This document shows, piece by piece, positions 42,855 through 51,396 of a stretch of DNA of 64,000 nucleotides. Both the position numbers and the translations under genes were made by a program. Source of the DNA: Microvirga sp. (GTDB lineage: Bacteria; Pseudomonadota; Alphaproteobacteria; Rhizobiales; Beijerinckiaceae); assembly GCA_031181145.1 (NCBI GenBank), contig JAPSLB010000007.1, forward strand, positions 1 to 64,000, written 5' to 3'. The notes beneath the pieces are model-generated. The model saw only the letters and a list, made by a program, of their open reading frames with translations, had not been told where the DNA came from and searched no databases. Each line of letters begins with the position of its first letter. Position 1 is the stretch's first letter.

Positions 42855-43784
42855 TCAGGCCGCAGGCTTCAATCCCACGTCGGGAAGCGCCGGACGGTTC
42901 TTCAGCGCCTTGTCCATGATCTCCTCGACATAGGCGCGATCCTTGCCCTCGAGCGCCAGACGCGGCGGACGGGTCAGCGAGGAGCCGCGGCCCATGATCT
43001 CCTCGCAGAGCTTGATGCACTGAACCAGATCGGGTCGGGCATCGAGATGCAGAAGCGGCATGAACCATTCATAGAGCGCGCGAGCCTCCTCGTAGCGGCC
43101 GGCCTTGGCGAGGCGGAACAGGGTCTCGCCCTCCTGCGGGAAGGCATTCGACATGCCGGAAATCCAGCCGGCGGCGCCCAGCATGACGCTCTCGACCACC
43201 ACGTCGTCGAGACCTGCGAACATCACGAAGCGGTCGCCCACCATGTTCTTCACGTCCGTGAAGCGGCGGGTATCGCCGGACGAGTCCTTGAAGCACACGA
43301 TGGTCTCGCAATCTGCGAGCGAGGCCAGGATCTCGGGCGTCACGTCGTTCTTGTAGATCGGCGGGTTGTTGTAGACCATCACCGGCAGGTCGGTCGCCTT
43401 GGAGACGCCGCGGAAGTGAGCGGCGGTCTCGTGCGGCTTCGAGGAATAGACCAGCGCCGGCATGACCATCACGCCGTCGAGGCCCACGCGCGCGGCCTCC
43501 TTGGCGACTTCGGACGCGAAGGCCGTCGTGAACTCGGCGATTCCGGCGATGACGGGAACGCGGCCGCGGGAAACGTCTTTCGCCGCTTCCATGACGGCGA
43601 TCTTCTCCGAGCGGGACAGGGAGGTGTTCTCGCCGACGGTGCCGCAGACGATCAGGCCGGAGACGCCGTCGCGGATCAGCCCCTCCATGACCTTTGCGGT
43701 GGCCTCGATATCAAGCTCGTAGTTCGGCTTGAACTGGGTGGTCACTGCGGGAAAGACGCCTTCCCAGCCGATTGTCTTCGCCAT
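42855..43784 (-). CDS. DHDPS family protein, probable delta1-pyrroline-4-hydroxy-2-carboxylate deaminase
   Basis: DGVSGLIVCGTVGENTSLSRSEK; MVYNNPP; FKDSSGD; located in hydroxyproline cluster. Confidence 0.85.
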   Translation of the reverse strand: MAKTIGWEGVFPAVTTQFKPNYELDIEATAKVMEGLIRDGVSGLIVCGTVGENTSLSRSEKIAVMEAAKDVSRGRVPVIAGIAEFTTAFASEVAKEAARVGLDGVMVMPALVYSSKPHETAAHFRGVSKATDLPVMVYNNPPIYKNDVTPEILASLADCETIVCFKDSSGDTRRFTDVKNMVGDRFVMFAGLDDVVVESVMLGAAGWISGMSNAFPQEGETLFRLAKAGRYEEARALYEWFMPLLHLDARPDLVQCIKLCEEIMGRGSSLTRPPRLALEGKDRAYVEEIMDKALKNRPALPDVGLKPAA

Positions 43785-43932
43785 TGTGCTCTTAGCTCCT
43801 GCGATGAGGCGTTGAACTTTCTCAATGTAGATTGTATAAAATCTCCGATGTCAAGCCGGGGATGTCTAGCCGTTCGGCTGCAAAGTTATAAGATAGGCTT
43901 CCTACCTCCCTGCAACCGAGACGATAAAGCCC

Positions 43933-44628
43933 ATGCCGCCTTCCAAACCCGCCCAGAAGTCCCTCCAGCACAGGACCATCTCCTCGGCCGTCGCGGAGGA
44001 GTTGCGGCGCAGGATCGTGAACGGGGAGTTCGGCTCGGGCTTCCAGCTGCGCCAGGATGCGCTGGCGGGGGAGTTCGGCGTCAGCCGCATCCCGGTGCGT
44101 GAGGCCCTGATGCAGCTGGAAGCGGAGGGGCTGGTGAAGATCCACCCCCATCGGGGCGCCATCGTGTCGGAGCTCTCAACCGAGGAGATCGACGAGCTGT
44201 TCGATCTCCGATCCCTGCTTGAACCGCGCCTGCTCAAAGCCTCGGCCCCTCGCCTCACCGAGGCGGACTACAGCCGGCTGAACGGGATCCTGCAGGAATA
44301 CAGCTCGGAGCTGCGCGCCATGCACATCAGCCGCTGGGGCGAGCTGAACACCGAGTTCCACATGGTGCTCTACCAGCATGCCAGGCAGCCGCGTTCGCTC
44401 GCCGTCGTGGCCAATCTGCTTCAGGAGAGCGACAGGCATACGCGCCTTCAGCTCTCGCTGACACATGGCATGGAGCGCGCCGCCGCCGAACATGCGGAGA
44501 TTCTCAGATTGTGCGCGGAAGGCAAGATCGGCGCCGCCTGCGCGCTTCTGAAGACGCATATCGAGGGCGCGGGCAAGTCCCTGCGCAGCTACCTGGAAGA
44601 GCATCAGGGGGCGAAGGCCAAGAAGTAG
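43933..44628 (+). CDS. GntR (FadR-type) transcriptional regulator
   Basis: LRQDALAGEFGVSRIPVREALMQLEAEGLVKIHPHRGAIVSELS. Confidence 0.93.
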   Translation: MPPSKPAQKSLQHRTISSAVAEELRRRIVNGEFGSGFQLRQDALAGEFGVSRIPVREALMQLEAEGLVKIHPHRGAIVSELSTEEIDELFDLRSLLEPRLLKASAPRLTEADYSRLNGILQEYSSELRAMHISRWGELNTEFHMVLYQHARQPRSLAVVANLLQESDRHTRLQLSLTHGMERAAAEHAEILRLCAEGKIGAACALLKTHIEGAGKSLRSYLEEHQGAKAKK

Positions 44629-44666
44629 CCATCGGCCGGGCTGACGATGGCTGCTCCCGATGCCTA

Positions 44667-45152
44667 TCAAGCCGCCGATCTGCCCTGATACGCCTTTTCA
44701 AGCGCCCCGACATCGAGCTTGACCATCGTCATCATCGTTTCCATCACGCGGCGGACCTTTGCGGTATCCTCGTCCTTGATCATGCGGCTCAAGGCTTCCG
44801 GCACGATCTGCCAGGAGACGCCGAAGCGATCGGTGATCCATCCGCATTGCATGGGCGTGCCGCCGACCGACAGAGCATTCCACAATCGGTCGACCTCCTC
44901 TTGATCGGTGCAGGCAACGAAGAGCGAAATGGCCGGCGTGAACTGGTAATACGGCCCGCCGTTCAGCGCCATGTAGCGCAGGCCCGCGAGGGTGAATTCC
45001 ACCAGCATCACGTCTCCCGGCTTCCCGCCGGGCGTCTCCACCGTGTAGGGCAGAACGGCGTCGATGCGGGAGTCGGGCAGGAGAGACACATAGAAGTTCG
45101 CGGCCTCTTCCGCCTTGCCGTCGAACCAGAGGCAGGGTGCGATCGTCGACAT
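44667..45152 (-). CDS. VOC family protein (PhnB-like)
   Basis: PCLWFDGKAEEAANFYVSLLPDSRIDAVLPY; FTPAISLFVACTDQEEVDRLWNALS; GWITDRFGVSWQIVP. Confidence 0.88.
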   Translation of the reverse strand: MSTIAPCLWFDGKAEEAANFYVSLLPDSRIDAVLPYTVETPGGKPGDVMLVEFTLAGLRYMALNGGPYYQFTPAISLFVACTDQEEVDRLWNALSVGGTPMQCGWITDRFGVSWQIVPEALSRMIKDEDTAKVRRVMETMMTMVKLDVGALEKAYQGRSAA

Positions 45153-45508
45153 CACTCTTCCTCCGTATCGAGAAGAATCCGGAAGCCGCCCCAGAACATG
45201 CGCTTGCCGTCGAAGGGCATCTCGGCTCCGGCCAGCCGCGGATCCGCCATGACCTTCCTGTTGCCTTCGTCGCGCACCTCCTTCGAGGGCCAGACGATCC
45301 AGGAGAAGACCACGTTCTCCGCCGCTTCCGCCTTCACCGCTTTCTTGAAGTCGGTGACCTCTCCGTCCGGGATGTCGTCGCCCCAGCATTCGACGACGCG
45401 CAGCGCTCCATGCTCCTTGAAGATCGGCGCGGCCTGCGCGGCGACCTTGCGGTAGGCCTCCCGGTTGCCGGCGGGAACGGGAATGACGAATCCATCGACA
45501 TAGCTCAT
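45152..45508 (-). CDS. DUF1428 family protein
   Basis: MSYVDGFVIPVPAGNREAYRKVAAQAAPIFKEHGALRVVECWGDDIP; MPFDGKRMFWGGFRILLD. Confidence 0.88.
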   Translation of the reverse strand: MSYVDGFVIPVPAGNREAYRKVAAQAAPIFKEHGALRVVECWGDDIPDGEVTDFKKAVKAEAAENVVFSWIVWPSKEVRDEGNRKVMADPRLAGAEMPFDGKRMFWGGFRILLDTEEE

Positions 45509-45544
45509 GGCGTTTTCCTTCCTGATTTCTTGGGGCGATGCTCG

Positions 45545-45967
45545 TCAGCGGCCGGACAATCGTTCGCGGATCCGCTCTTCCTGCGCGGCGAGTTCCGGCG
45601 TCAGGGCCTCGCCGAAATCGGCCGCCTCGAACATCGGGCGGATCTCGATTTCGCTGGGGCCCGGCATCGGGTTGGGGCAGCGCTTCACCCATTCGACCGC
45701 CTCGGCCATGTCCTTGACCTCCCAGAGCCAGAAACCGGCGACCAGCTCGTTGGTCTCGGCGAACGGACCGTCGATCACGGTGCGGCGCGGGCCGTCGAAG
45801 GCCACGCGCTTGCCCTGGGAGGACGGCTTCAAGCCGTCGCCCGCCCGCATGATGCCGGCATTGACCAGCTCCTCGTTGTACTTGCCCATGGCTTCGAAGA
45901 GCTCGGCCGAGGGCATGAGGCCCGCTTCGCTGTCCTTCGTGGCCTTCACCAGAACCATCACGCGCAT
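45545..45967 (-). CDS. YciI/DGPF-domain family protein
   Basis: MRVMVLVKATKDSEAGLMPSAELFEAMGKYNEELVNAGIM; VIDGPFAETNELVAGFWLWEVKDMAEAVEWVKRCP. Confidence 0.9.
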   Translation of the reverse strand: MRVMVLVKATKDSEAGLMPSAELFEAMGKYNEELVNAGIMRAGDGLKPSSQGKRVAFDGPRRTVIDGPFAETNELVAGFWLWEVKDMAEAVEWVKRCPNPMPGPSEIEIRPMFEAADFGEALTPELAAQEERIRERLSGR

Positions 45968-46005
45968 CGTCTTCTCTCCTCGGGTTTCTCGCAGGCCTCA
46001 CGGCC

Positions 46006-46446
46006 TCAGGCGTTCGCCATGGCATCCGAATCGGCCATGGCGGCCTTCGCCGCCTCCACGTCCATCCACATCACTTCCCAGATGTGGCCGTCCGGGTCCT
46101 CGAAGCTGCGGCCGTACATGAAGCCGTAATCCTGCTGCGGTCCGGGATCGGCCCGTCCGCCCGCGGCGGCGGCCTTCGCCACCGTGGCGTCGACCTCCTC
46201 GCGGCTTCCGGCCGACAGGCAGATCAGAACCTCGGTCGTCTCGCGCGCGTCGGCGATCGTCTTGGGCGTGAACTGGCGGAACTTGTCGTGGGTCAAAAGC
46301 ATCGCGTGGATGGTCTCGGAGATGACCATGCAGGTGGCGGTGTGATCGCTGAACTGCGGGTTCTTCACGGCTCCGATAGCCTCGTAGAACGCATCGGCCC
46401 GCTCGAGATCGGCGACCGGCAGATTGATGAAAACGAGCTTCGACAT
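46006..46446 (-). CDS. VOC family protein (glyoxalase/bleomycin resistance-like)
   Basis: MSKLVFINLPVADLERADAFYEAIGAVKNPQFSD; YGRSFEDPDGHIWEVMWMD. Confidence 0.88.
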   Translation of the reverse strand: MSKLVFINLPVADLERADAFYEAIGAVKNPQFSDHTATCMVISETIHAMLLTHDKFRQFTPKTIADARETTEVLICLSAGSREEVDATVAKAAAAGGRADPGPQQDYGFMYGRSFEDPDGHIWEVMWMDVEAAKAAMADSDAMANA

Positions 46447-46503
46447 GACTTCCTCCCTGTCTGGTTTTGACATTGATTCCAGACAAAGTTATAAATAGCA
46501 ACT

Positions 46504-47208
46504 ATGAAGTCAGAAAAAATAACTAAAAACGCCGAAACCCGGTCCCGCCGCCATTACGAGGACGCCTGCGCGGCCGCCCATGCGCTCGATCTCGTCGGCG
46601 AGCGGTGGGCGCTGCTGGTCATGCGCGAGCTCATGCTGGGCCCCAAGCGCTTCAGCGACCTGCGTGAGAGCCTGCCCGGCATCAGCGCCAACGTCCTCAC
46701 CCAGCGCCTCGAAGGCCTGGAGGCCGTTGGCATCCTCACCCGCCGCAAGCTGCCGCAGCCCGCTTCCGTCCAGGTCTACGAGCTGACGGAATGGGGCTAC
46801 GAGAGCGAGCCGATCTTTCAGGCGCTCGGCCGCTGGGCCGCCCGCTCGCCCCTGCACGACCCTACCCTTCCCTTCAGCGCCGCCTCCTTCCTCCTGTCGC
46901 TTCGGACGATGCTGGATGCGAAGCGGGCCGAAGGCCTCGAGGCGCGAATCGGCTTTCGCCTGAGCGACACCGAAACCTTCCTCGCGCACTTGGCCGATGG
47001 CAGGATCGAGATCGCGCGCGGGCCGGTGGATGACGCGGACCTGATCTTCACCGGGACGCCACCCATCATGGCGGGCGCCATCTATGGCGGCCGGCCTCTG
47101 GACGCACTGGAGAGCGCAGGCGCGCTCAAAGTGGAAGGCGACAGGACGCTGGCCGACCGTTTCCTGCGCCTGTTCCCGCTACCGCCGAAAGCGTCCCATC
47201 CTGCCTGA
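46504..47208 (+). CDS. HxlR-type winged-helix regulator with C-terminal SCP2-like domain
   Basis: ALDLVGERWALLVMRELMLGPKRFSDLRESLPGISANVLTQRLEGLEAVGIL; extra ~90 aa C-terminal domain. Confidence 0.85.
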   Translation: MKSEKITKNAETRSRRHYEDACAAAHALDLVGERWALLVMRELMLGPKRFSDLRESLPGISANVLTQRLEGLEAVGILTRRKLPQPASVQVYELTEWGYESEPIFQALGRWAARSPLHDPTLPFSAASFLLSLRTMLDAKRAEGLEARIGFRLSDTETFLAHLADGRIEIARGPVDDADLIFTGTPPIMAGAIYGGRPLDALESAGALKVEGDRTLADRFLRLFPLPPKASHPA

Positions 47209-47271
47209 TGGCGATCGGAACCAAGGGAAGAAGGCACGCGTTCCCCGCCATCTCCCACCAAGGCGGTGACA

Positions 47272-48357
47272 ATGTCCCTCTCGTCCCCTCCGGAAAAGAA
47301 CCGGCCGATCGTGCTGGTTCTCGGCGGCGGCAATGCTCTCGGCTCCTATCTCGCCGGCGCCTACGAGCATCTGCAGCAGCGGAATGTCGGGCCGCGGTGG
47401 ATCGTCGGCGCCTCCATCGGGGCGATCACGGGGGCGATCATCGCCGGCAATGCGCCGGAGGAACGGGTGCCTCGCCTCAGAGAATTCTGGGAGCAGGCCA
47501 AAATTCATTCCGGTTTTGCGCCCAACCGCGATTCATCGATCCGGCACGCCTACAATGAGGCCCACACCGCGCTCGCCCTCCTGCTCGGACGCCCCGGCCT
47601 CTTCGGACACCGTTTCCCGGGCCTGCTCTCCATGCTGCCATGGATGCCGAGCGATGTGGCGCTCTACGATCACAGGCCGCTGCGGGAAACCCTGGAGCGG
47701 CTGATCGATTTCGCAAGGTTGAACCGGGGTGATATTCGCTTCACCGCCATCTGCGTCGATGTCGAAACAGGCGAGGAAACCGTCTTCGACACGGCACGTG
47801 AGGAAATTGGGCCCGAACATCTCCTGGCCACCTCCGCCATCATGCCTGTCTTTCCTCCCGTCGAGATCGGCGGGCGCCTTCTGTGCGATCCGGGGTTCAC
47901 CAACAACATGCCGGTGGATGTCGCCCTTGAAACCCCACCCGAGGAAGACACGCTCTGCATCGCCGTCGAGCTCTTCAGCCTGAAAGCCTCGCGCCCGGTC
48001 TCGCTCGACGCGAGCGCCGAGCGGGCCAACGACCTGGTTTTCGCGAGTTCCTCCCGGCGCAGCATCCAGGCCCTGCAGCGGGAATACGGCCTTCGCGAGC
48101 AGATCGAACCGAACGGATCGTCCGTCACGCTCCTGCATCTTGCCTATCAGTCGGGCAGCGACGAGCGTGCGGGAAAGGCCTTCGACTACTCACCCGCTTC
48201 GCTTCGGGACCGCTGGGCGGCCGGAATGCGCGACATGGAGCACGCCCTCGCACAGCTTGCCGATGCACGTCGCGAGGCAAAACGGCTCAACGTGATCAGA
48301 CTCGATCCGCATATGGCTGCCGCCACAGCCGCGGCGGGCGCTCGTGCGAGCGCCTAG
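47272..48357 (+). CDS. Patatin-like phospholipase
   Basis: VLVLGGGNALGSYLAGAYEHLQQRN; GASIG nucleophile motif; DPGFTNNMPVD. Confidence 0.88.
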   Translation: MSLSSPPEKNRPIVLVLGGGNALGSYLAGAYEHLQQRNVGPRWIVGASIGAITGAIIAGNAPEERVPRLREFWEQAKIHSGFAPNRDSSIRHAYNEAHTALALLLGRPGLFGHRFPGLLSMLPWMPSDVALYDHRPLRETLERLIDFARLNRGDIRFTAICVDVETGEETVFDTAREEIGPEHLLATSAIMPVFPPVEIGGRLLCDPGFTNNMPVDVALETPPEEDTLCIAVELFSLKASRPVSLDASAERANDLVFASSSRRSIQALQREYGLREQIEPNGSSVTLLHLAYQSGSDERAGKAFDYSPASLRDRWAAGMRDMEHALAQLADARREAKRLNVIRLDPHMAAATAAAGARASA

Positions 48358-48472
48358 CGCATCGTGCGGAAAAGTGGACCCGGTTTTCCGCAGCGGGCGA
48401 CGCGCTGCCTATGTGAGGGAAGGTCAGATTGATCCCAGAAAGCGGATCCTACTTTCGGGTCCGATGATCTAA
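48355..48472 (+). repeat. Dispersed repeat family, copy D, filling a convergent intergenic gap
   Basis: TAGCGCATCGTGCGGAAAAGTGGACCCGGTTTTCCGC...GACGCGCTGCCTATGTGAGGGAAGGTCAGATTGATCCC...CCTACTTTCGGGTCCGATGATCTA. Confidence 0.8.
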
Positions 48473-48648
48473 GGTCCGCCGGCGAGCGATCCGACGACCG
48501 CCATCGCCAGTTCGTCGAGGTTCACGCGCCCCTCGATCGTCATCATCTCGGCCTCTCTCGCGTCGACCTTCAAGCCCTGGCTTCCCGCCTCCGCCTGCCG
48601 TCGCAACTCGGCGACGATCGCCTCGCGAACCTTGTCTTCGAGATTCAT
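48469..48648 (-). CDS. Small protein (59 aa), absent from supplied ORF track
   Basis: AAGGAGTGAGCC-ATG; MNLEDKVREAIVAELRRQAEAGSQGLKVDAREAEMMTIEGRVNLDELAMAVVGSLAGGP*. Confidence 0.65.
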   Translation of the reverse strand: MNLEDKVREAIVAELRRQAEAGSQGLKVDAREAEMMTIEGRVNLDELAMAVVGSLAGGP

Positions 48649-48715
48649 GGCTCACTCCTTCTCCGGAAACGCTTTCCGCGTGCCGAACGTTCGGCCGGGA
48701 GCAAGCGTTCCACGG

Positions 48716-48988
48716 TCAGGGTGACGGCTCGCCTTTCTTGAGAGCGCGGAATTCCTCCGCATCCATGACTCCGCGCCGGTTGTTGCAGGCTTGGCAGGCG
48801 AGCACGAGATTGGCAAGCTTCAGCGGTCCGCCCTCGGAGCGGGGCACCACGTGATCGAGCGTCGCCAGATTCGGCGAGCGGCTCAGCCCCTTGGCCAGGC
48901 GGTGCGTTTCCACGCCGCAATAGACGCAGCGCCCGCCATCGCGCGCATAGATCGTCTCGAACAGCTTGATGCGTTGCGCAGCCTTCAT
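48716..48988 (-). CDS. HNH endonuclease-like protein
   Basis: CVYCGVETHRLAKGLSRSPNLATLDHVVPRSEGGPLKLANLVLACQACNNRRG. Confidence 0.9.
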   Translation of the reverse strand: MKAAQRIKLFETIYARDGGRCVYCGVETHRLAKGLSRSPNLATLDHVVPRSEGGPLKLANLVLACQACNNRRGVMDAEEFRALKKGEPSP

Positions 48989-49047
48989 GGGACGGAACCT
49001 GGGGGAGATCGGGTTGTTGCTCTTGGCACAGAACAGGAGCTCAAGCC

Positions 49048-49614
49048 ATGGTAGACACCCGCCGCAGGGATCGGAACCCCACCAATGACGACAACGGCTA
49101 CGGCGACGCGCCGAAGGGCGCCGTCGGCTTTCGGGGCGAGGGCCGGGAATATCCGGGCGGCTACGGCGGCGATGCCGACCCGTTCTCGGGAGGCGTGATC
49201 GACGACGGCCACGGCGGTCCTCGCGACGATGAAGGATTCGCGCCCGACTATGCCCGTCACCGCTCCGGGCTCGGCGCGCTCGGCGACCGCGACCCGGACG
49301 ACCCCGATCTGCGCGCTGTCCGCGGCATGGGGAAGGACACGGGTCGGGACATGTCCGGTCCCCATCGCGGGCGCGGCCCGAAGGGCTACAAGCGCTCCGA
49401 CGAGCGCATCCATGAGGACGTATGCGAACGCCTGACGGAAGACCGCCTCATCGATGCCTCGAACGTGGAGGTGACGGTGAAGGACGGCGAGGTGACGCTC
49501 TCCGGAACGGTGGCGAGCCGCGGCCTCAAGCGCCGCGCCGAGGACCTTGCGGAACTCGCCTCGGGCGTGCGGCACGTGCAGAACAACCTGCGGGTGGGAA
49601 GCATCGCTTCGTGA
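49048..49614 (+). CDS. BON domain protein with Gly/Asp-rich N-terminus
   Basis: RIHEDVCERLTEDRLIDASNVEVTVKDGEVTLSGTVASRGLKRRAEDLAELASGVRHVQNNLRV. Confidence 0.9.
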   Translation: MVDTRRRDRNPTNDDNGYGDAPKGAVGFRGEGREYPGGYGGDADPFSGGVIDDGHGGPRDDEGFAPDYARHRSGLGALGDRDPDDPDLRAVRGMGKDTGRDMSGPHRGRGPKGYKRSDERIHEDVCERLTEDRLIDASNVEVTVKDGEVTLSGTVASRGLKRRAEDLAELASGVRHVQNNLRVGSIAS

Positions 49615-49648
49615 CCGCACGATCTTCGCCGGGCCGCCGGCGGAGATC

Positions 49649-50317
49649 CTAAGACGCCGCGAGGGGCGAGCTGTCGTAGTTTCTCAGCAGATCCTCCGGG
49701 TCGCGATAGATCGCGATGCAGCCTGCCTCCCGCAGCGCTTCCTCGGAGAAGCCGCCGCTGAGCACGCCCACCATCCTGAGGCCCGCATTGCGCGCGGCCT
49801 CCGCATCATAGGGCGTGTCGCCGACCACCATCGCCTCATGAGCGGAGAGCGGCGACAGTTTGTCGAGGGCGGCCTGGAAGATGTCGGGAAAGGGTTTCGA
49901 ACGCTCCGCGTCGTCGGACGACGTGGCCGCCTCGACGAGATCGGCGATATCCGCGAGCTTCCTGTAGCCGTCCACCTCGTCCTCCTTGCCGGACGAGGCG
50001 AGAACCGCGCGCTGGCCTGCGATGCGAATATGTTCGAACAACCTGCGCACGCCCGGAAATGCGCGGGCCTTCGGCAAGTACTCACGCTTGAAGAGATCCG
50101 CCCGGAACGCCTCGATCTCTTCCCTGCGCCGTTCGAGCACATCGGGAGGAAGCAGCCCGTTCAGGATCTGGTCGCCTCCCTTGCCGATCTGCGCACGCAT
50201 GTCGTTGAACGCGACCTCGAAGCCGAAATGCCTCAGGGATTCGACCCACGCCGAGGCGTGAAGATCGACCGTGTCGACGAGAGTTCCGTCCACGTCGAAG
50301 ATGACCGCTTTGATCAT
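49649..50317 (-). CDS. HAD family hydrolase
   Basis: MIKAVIFDVDGTLVDTVDLHASAWVESLRHFG; VVGDTPYDAEAARNAG. Confidence 0.93.
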   Translation of the reverse strand: MIKAVIFDVDGTLVDTVDLHASAWVESLRHFGFEVAFNDMRAQIGKGGDQILNGLLPPDVLERRREEIEAFRADLFKREYLPKARAFPGVRRLFEHIRIAGQRAVLASSGKEDEVDGYRKLADIADLVEAATSSDDAERSKPFPDIFQAALDKLSPLSAHEAMVVGDTPYDAEAARNAGLRMVGVLSGGFSEEALREAGCIAIYRDPEDLLRNYDSSPLAAS

Positions 50318-50320
50318 GCC

Positions 50321-50575
50321 TCACCCGTGCTTGAGCTTGAAATAAAGGATGGTGCCCGCCAATGCGAGCGTCACCGCGTTGGCCACTATCAGCGGGACCT
50401 CCCCCCTCCAGACGCCATAGGTGAGCCAGAGGGAGAGCCCTGTTATGAGAACCAGAAACATCTTGAGCGAGATGTCCTTGGTCGAGCGCGTACGCCAGAC
50501 CCTGATCACCTGGGGCACGTAGGCCGAGGTCGTGCACAGCGCGGCCGCGTAGCCGGTATAATCCATGAGAGACAT
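50321..50575 (-). CDS. SemiSWEET-type sugar transporter
   Basis: YAAALCTTSAYVPQVIRVWRTRSTKDISLKMFLVLITGLSLWLTYGVWRGEVPLIVAN. Confidence 0.88.
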   Translation of the reverse strand: MSLMDYTGYAAALCTTSAYVPQVIRVWRTRSTKDISLKMFLVLITGLSLWLTYGVWRGEVPLIVANAVTLALAGTILYFKLKHG

Positions 50576-50697
50576 CGAGAGGCATCCATCGACGAGAGGC
50601 CCTCAACGCGCGGCCGGCAGCGTTGTTCCTGAGAAGACAGCTGCGGGAACATCCCGCCCGGCGCGGCGTTGGCGCGCACTGAAGAGGATCGCGATGC

Positions 50698-51387
50698 ATG
50701 GCAACCATTTCCTCAGCCCACGCATCCGGTCGTCTCAGTGCCCGACCTGAGACGATCGCAGCACCGAAGAACACGCCACCGGGCCATCATGCGCTCGAAC
50801 TTGGCCGGGAGCGGGATGGAATCGTGTTCGTTCCGCCAGGGCTCGATTCAACCAAGCCCGCGCCCCTGATCGTAGGCTTTCACGGTGCGGGCGGTATCGC
50901 GTCGCAGATGCTGGATCTGCTCGCCCCTGCCGCCGAAGCGCGGGGCATCATCGTTCTCGTGCCGGAATCGCGCGGTCCTACATGGGATGTGATCAGGGGC
51001 GGCTACGGGCCGGACGTGGCCTTCATCGACGAAGCCCTTCGGAAAGTCTTCCGGATGCATCCGGTCGATCCCGCGCGGATCGCAGCCTCAGGCTTCTCGG
51101 ACGGTGCCTCCTATGCACTCTCCCTCGGAGTCATCAACGGCGAACTCTTCGACCATATCCTGGCCTTCTCGCCCGGCTTCATGGCGCCGACACGGACGGA
51201 AGATACGCCGAAGATCTTCATCTCCCACGGGGTGCGCGACGAGGTTCTGCCCATCGGCCCCTGCAGCCGCCGCATCGCGCCTGCGCTGGAAAAGGCGGGC
51301 TATGACGTGGAATACAGGGAATTCGACGGGGGCCATGTCGTTCCGCCCGAGATGGTCGGGCGCGCGGTCGGCCGCTTTCTCGGCTAG
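50698..51387 (+). CDS. Alpha/beta hydrolase of PHB depolymerase / carboxylesterase type
   Basis: FHGAGGIASQMLDLLAPAAEARGIIVLVPESRG; GFSDGASYALSLG; ISHGVRDEVLPIG; FDGGHVVPPEMV. Confidence 0.82.
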   Translation: MATISSAHASGRLSARPETIAAPKNTPPGHHALELGRERDGIVFVPPGLDSTKPAPLIVGFHGAGGIASQMLDLLAPAAEARGIIVLVPESRGPTWDVIRGGYGPDVAFIDEALRKVFRMHPVDPARIAASGFSDGASYALSLGVINGELFDHILAFSPGFMAPTRTEDTPKIFISHGVRDEVLPIGPCSRRIAPALEKAGYDVEYREFDGGHVVPPEMVGRAVGRFLG

Positions 51388-51396
51388 TCCGGTCTC

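Noticed and set aside
48716-48988. HNH protein as part of a defence or mobile system
   Set aside because: No adjacent methyltransferase, toxin-antitoxin, phage or intron-like gene; isolated short HNH proteins are common housekeeping/unknown genes.
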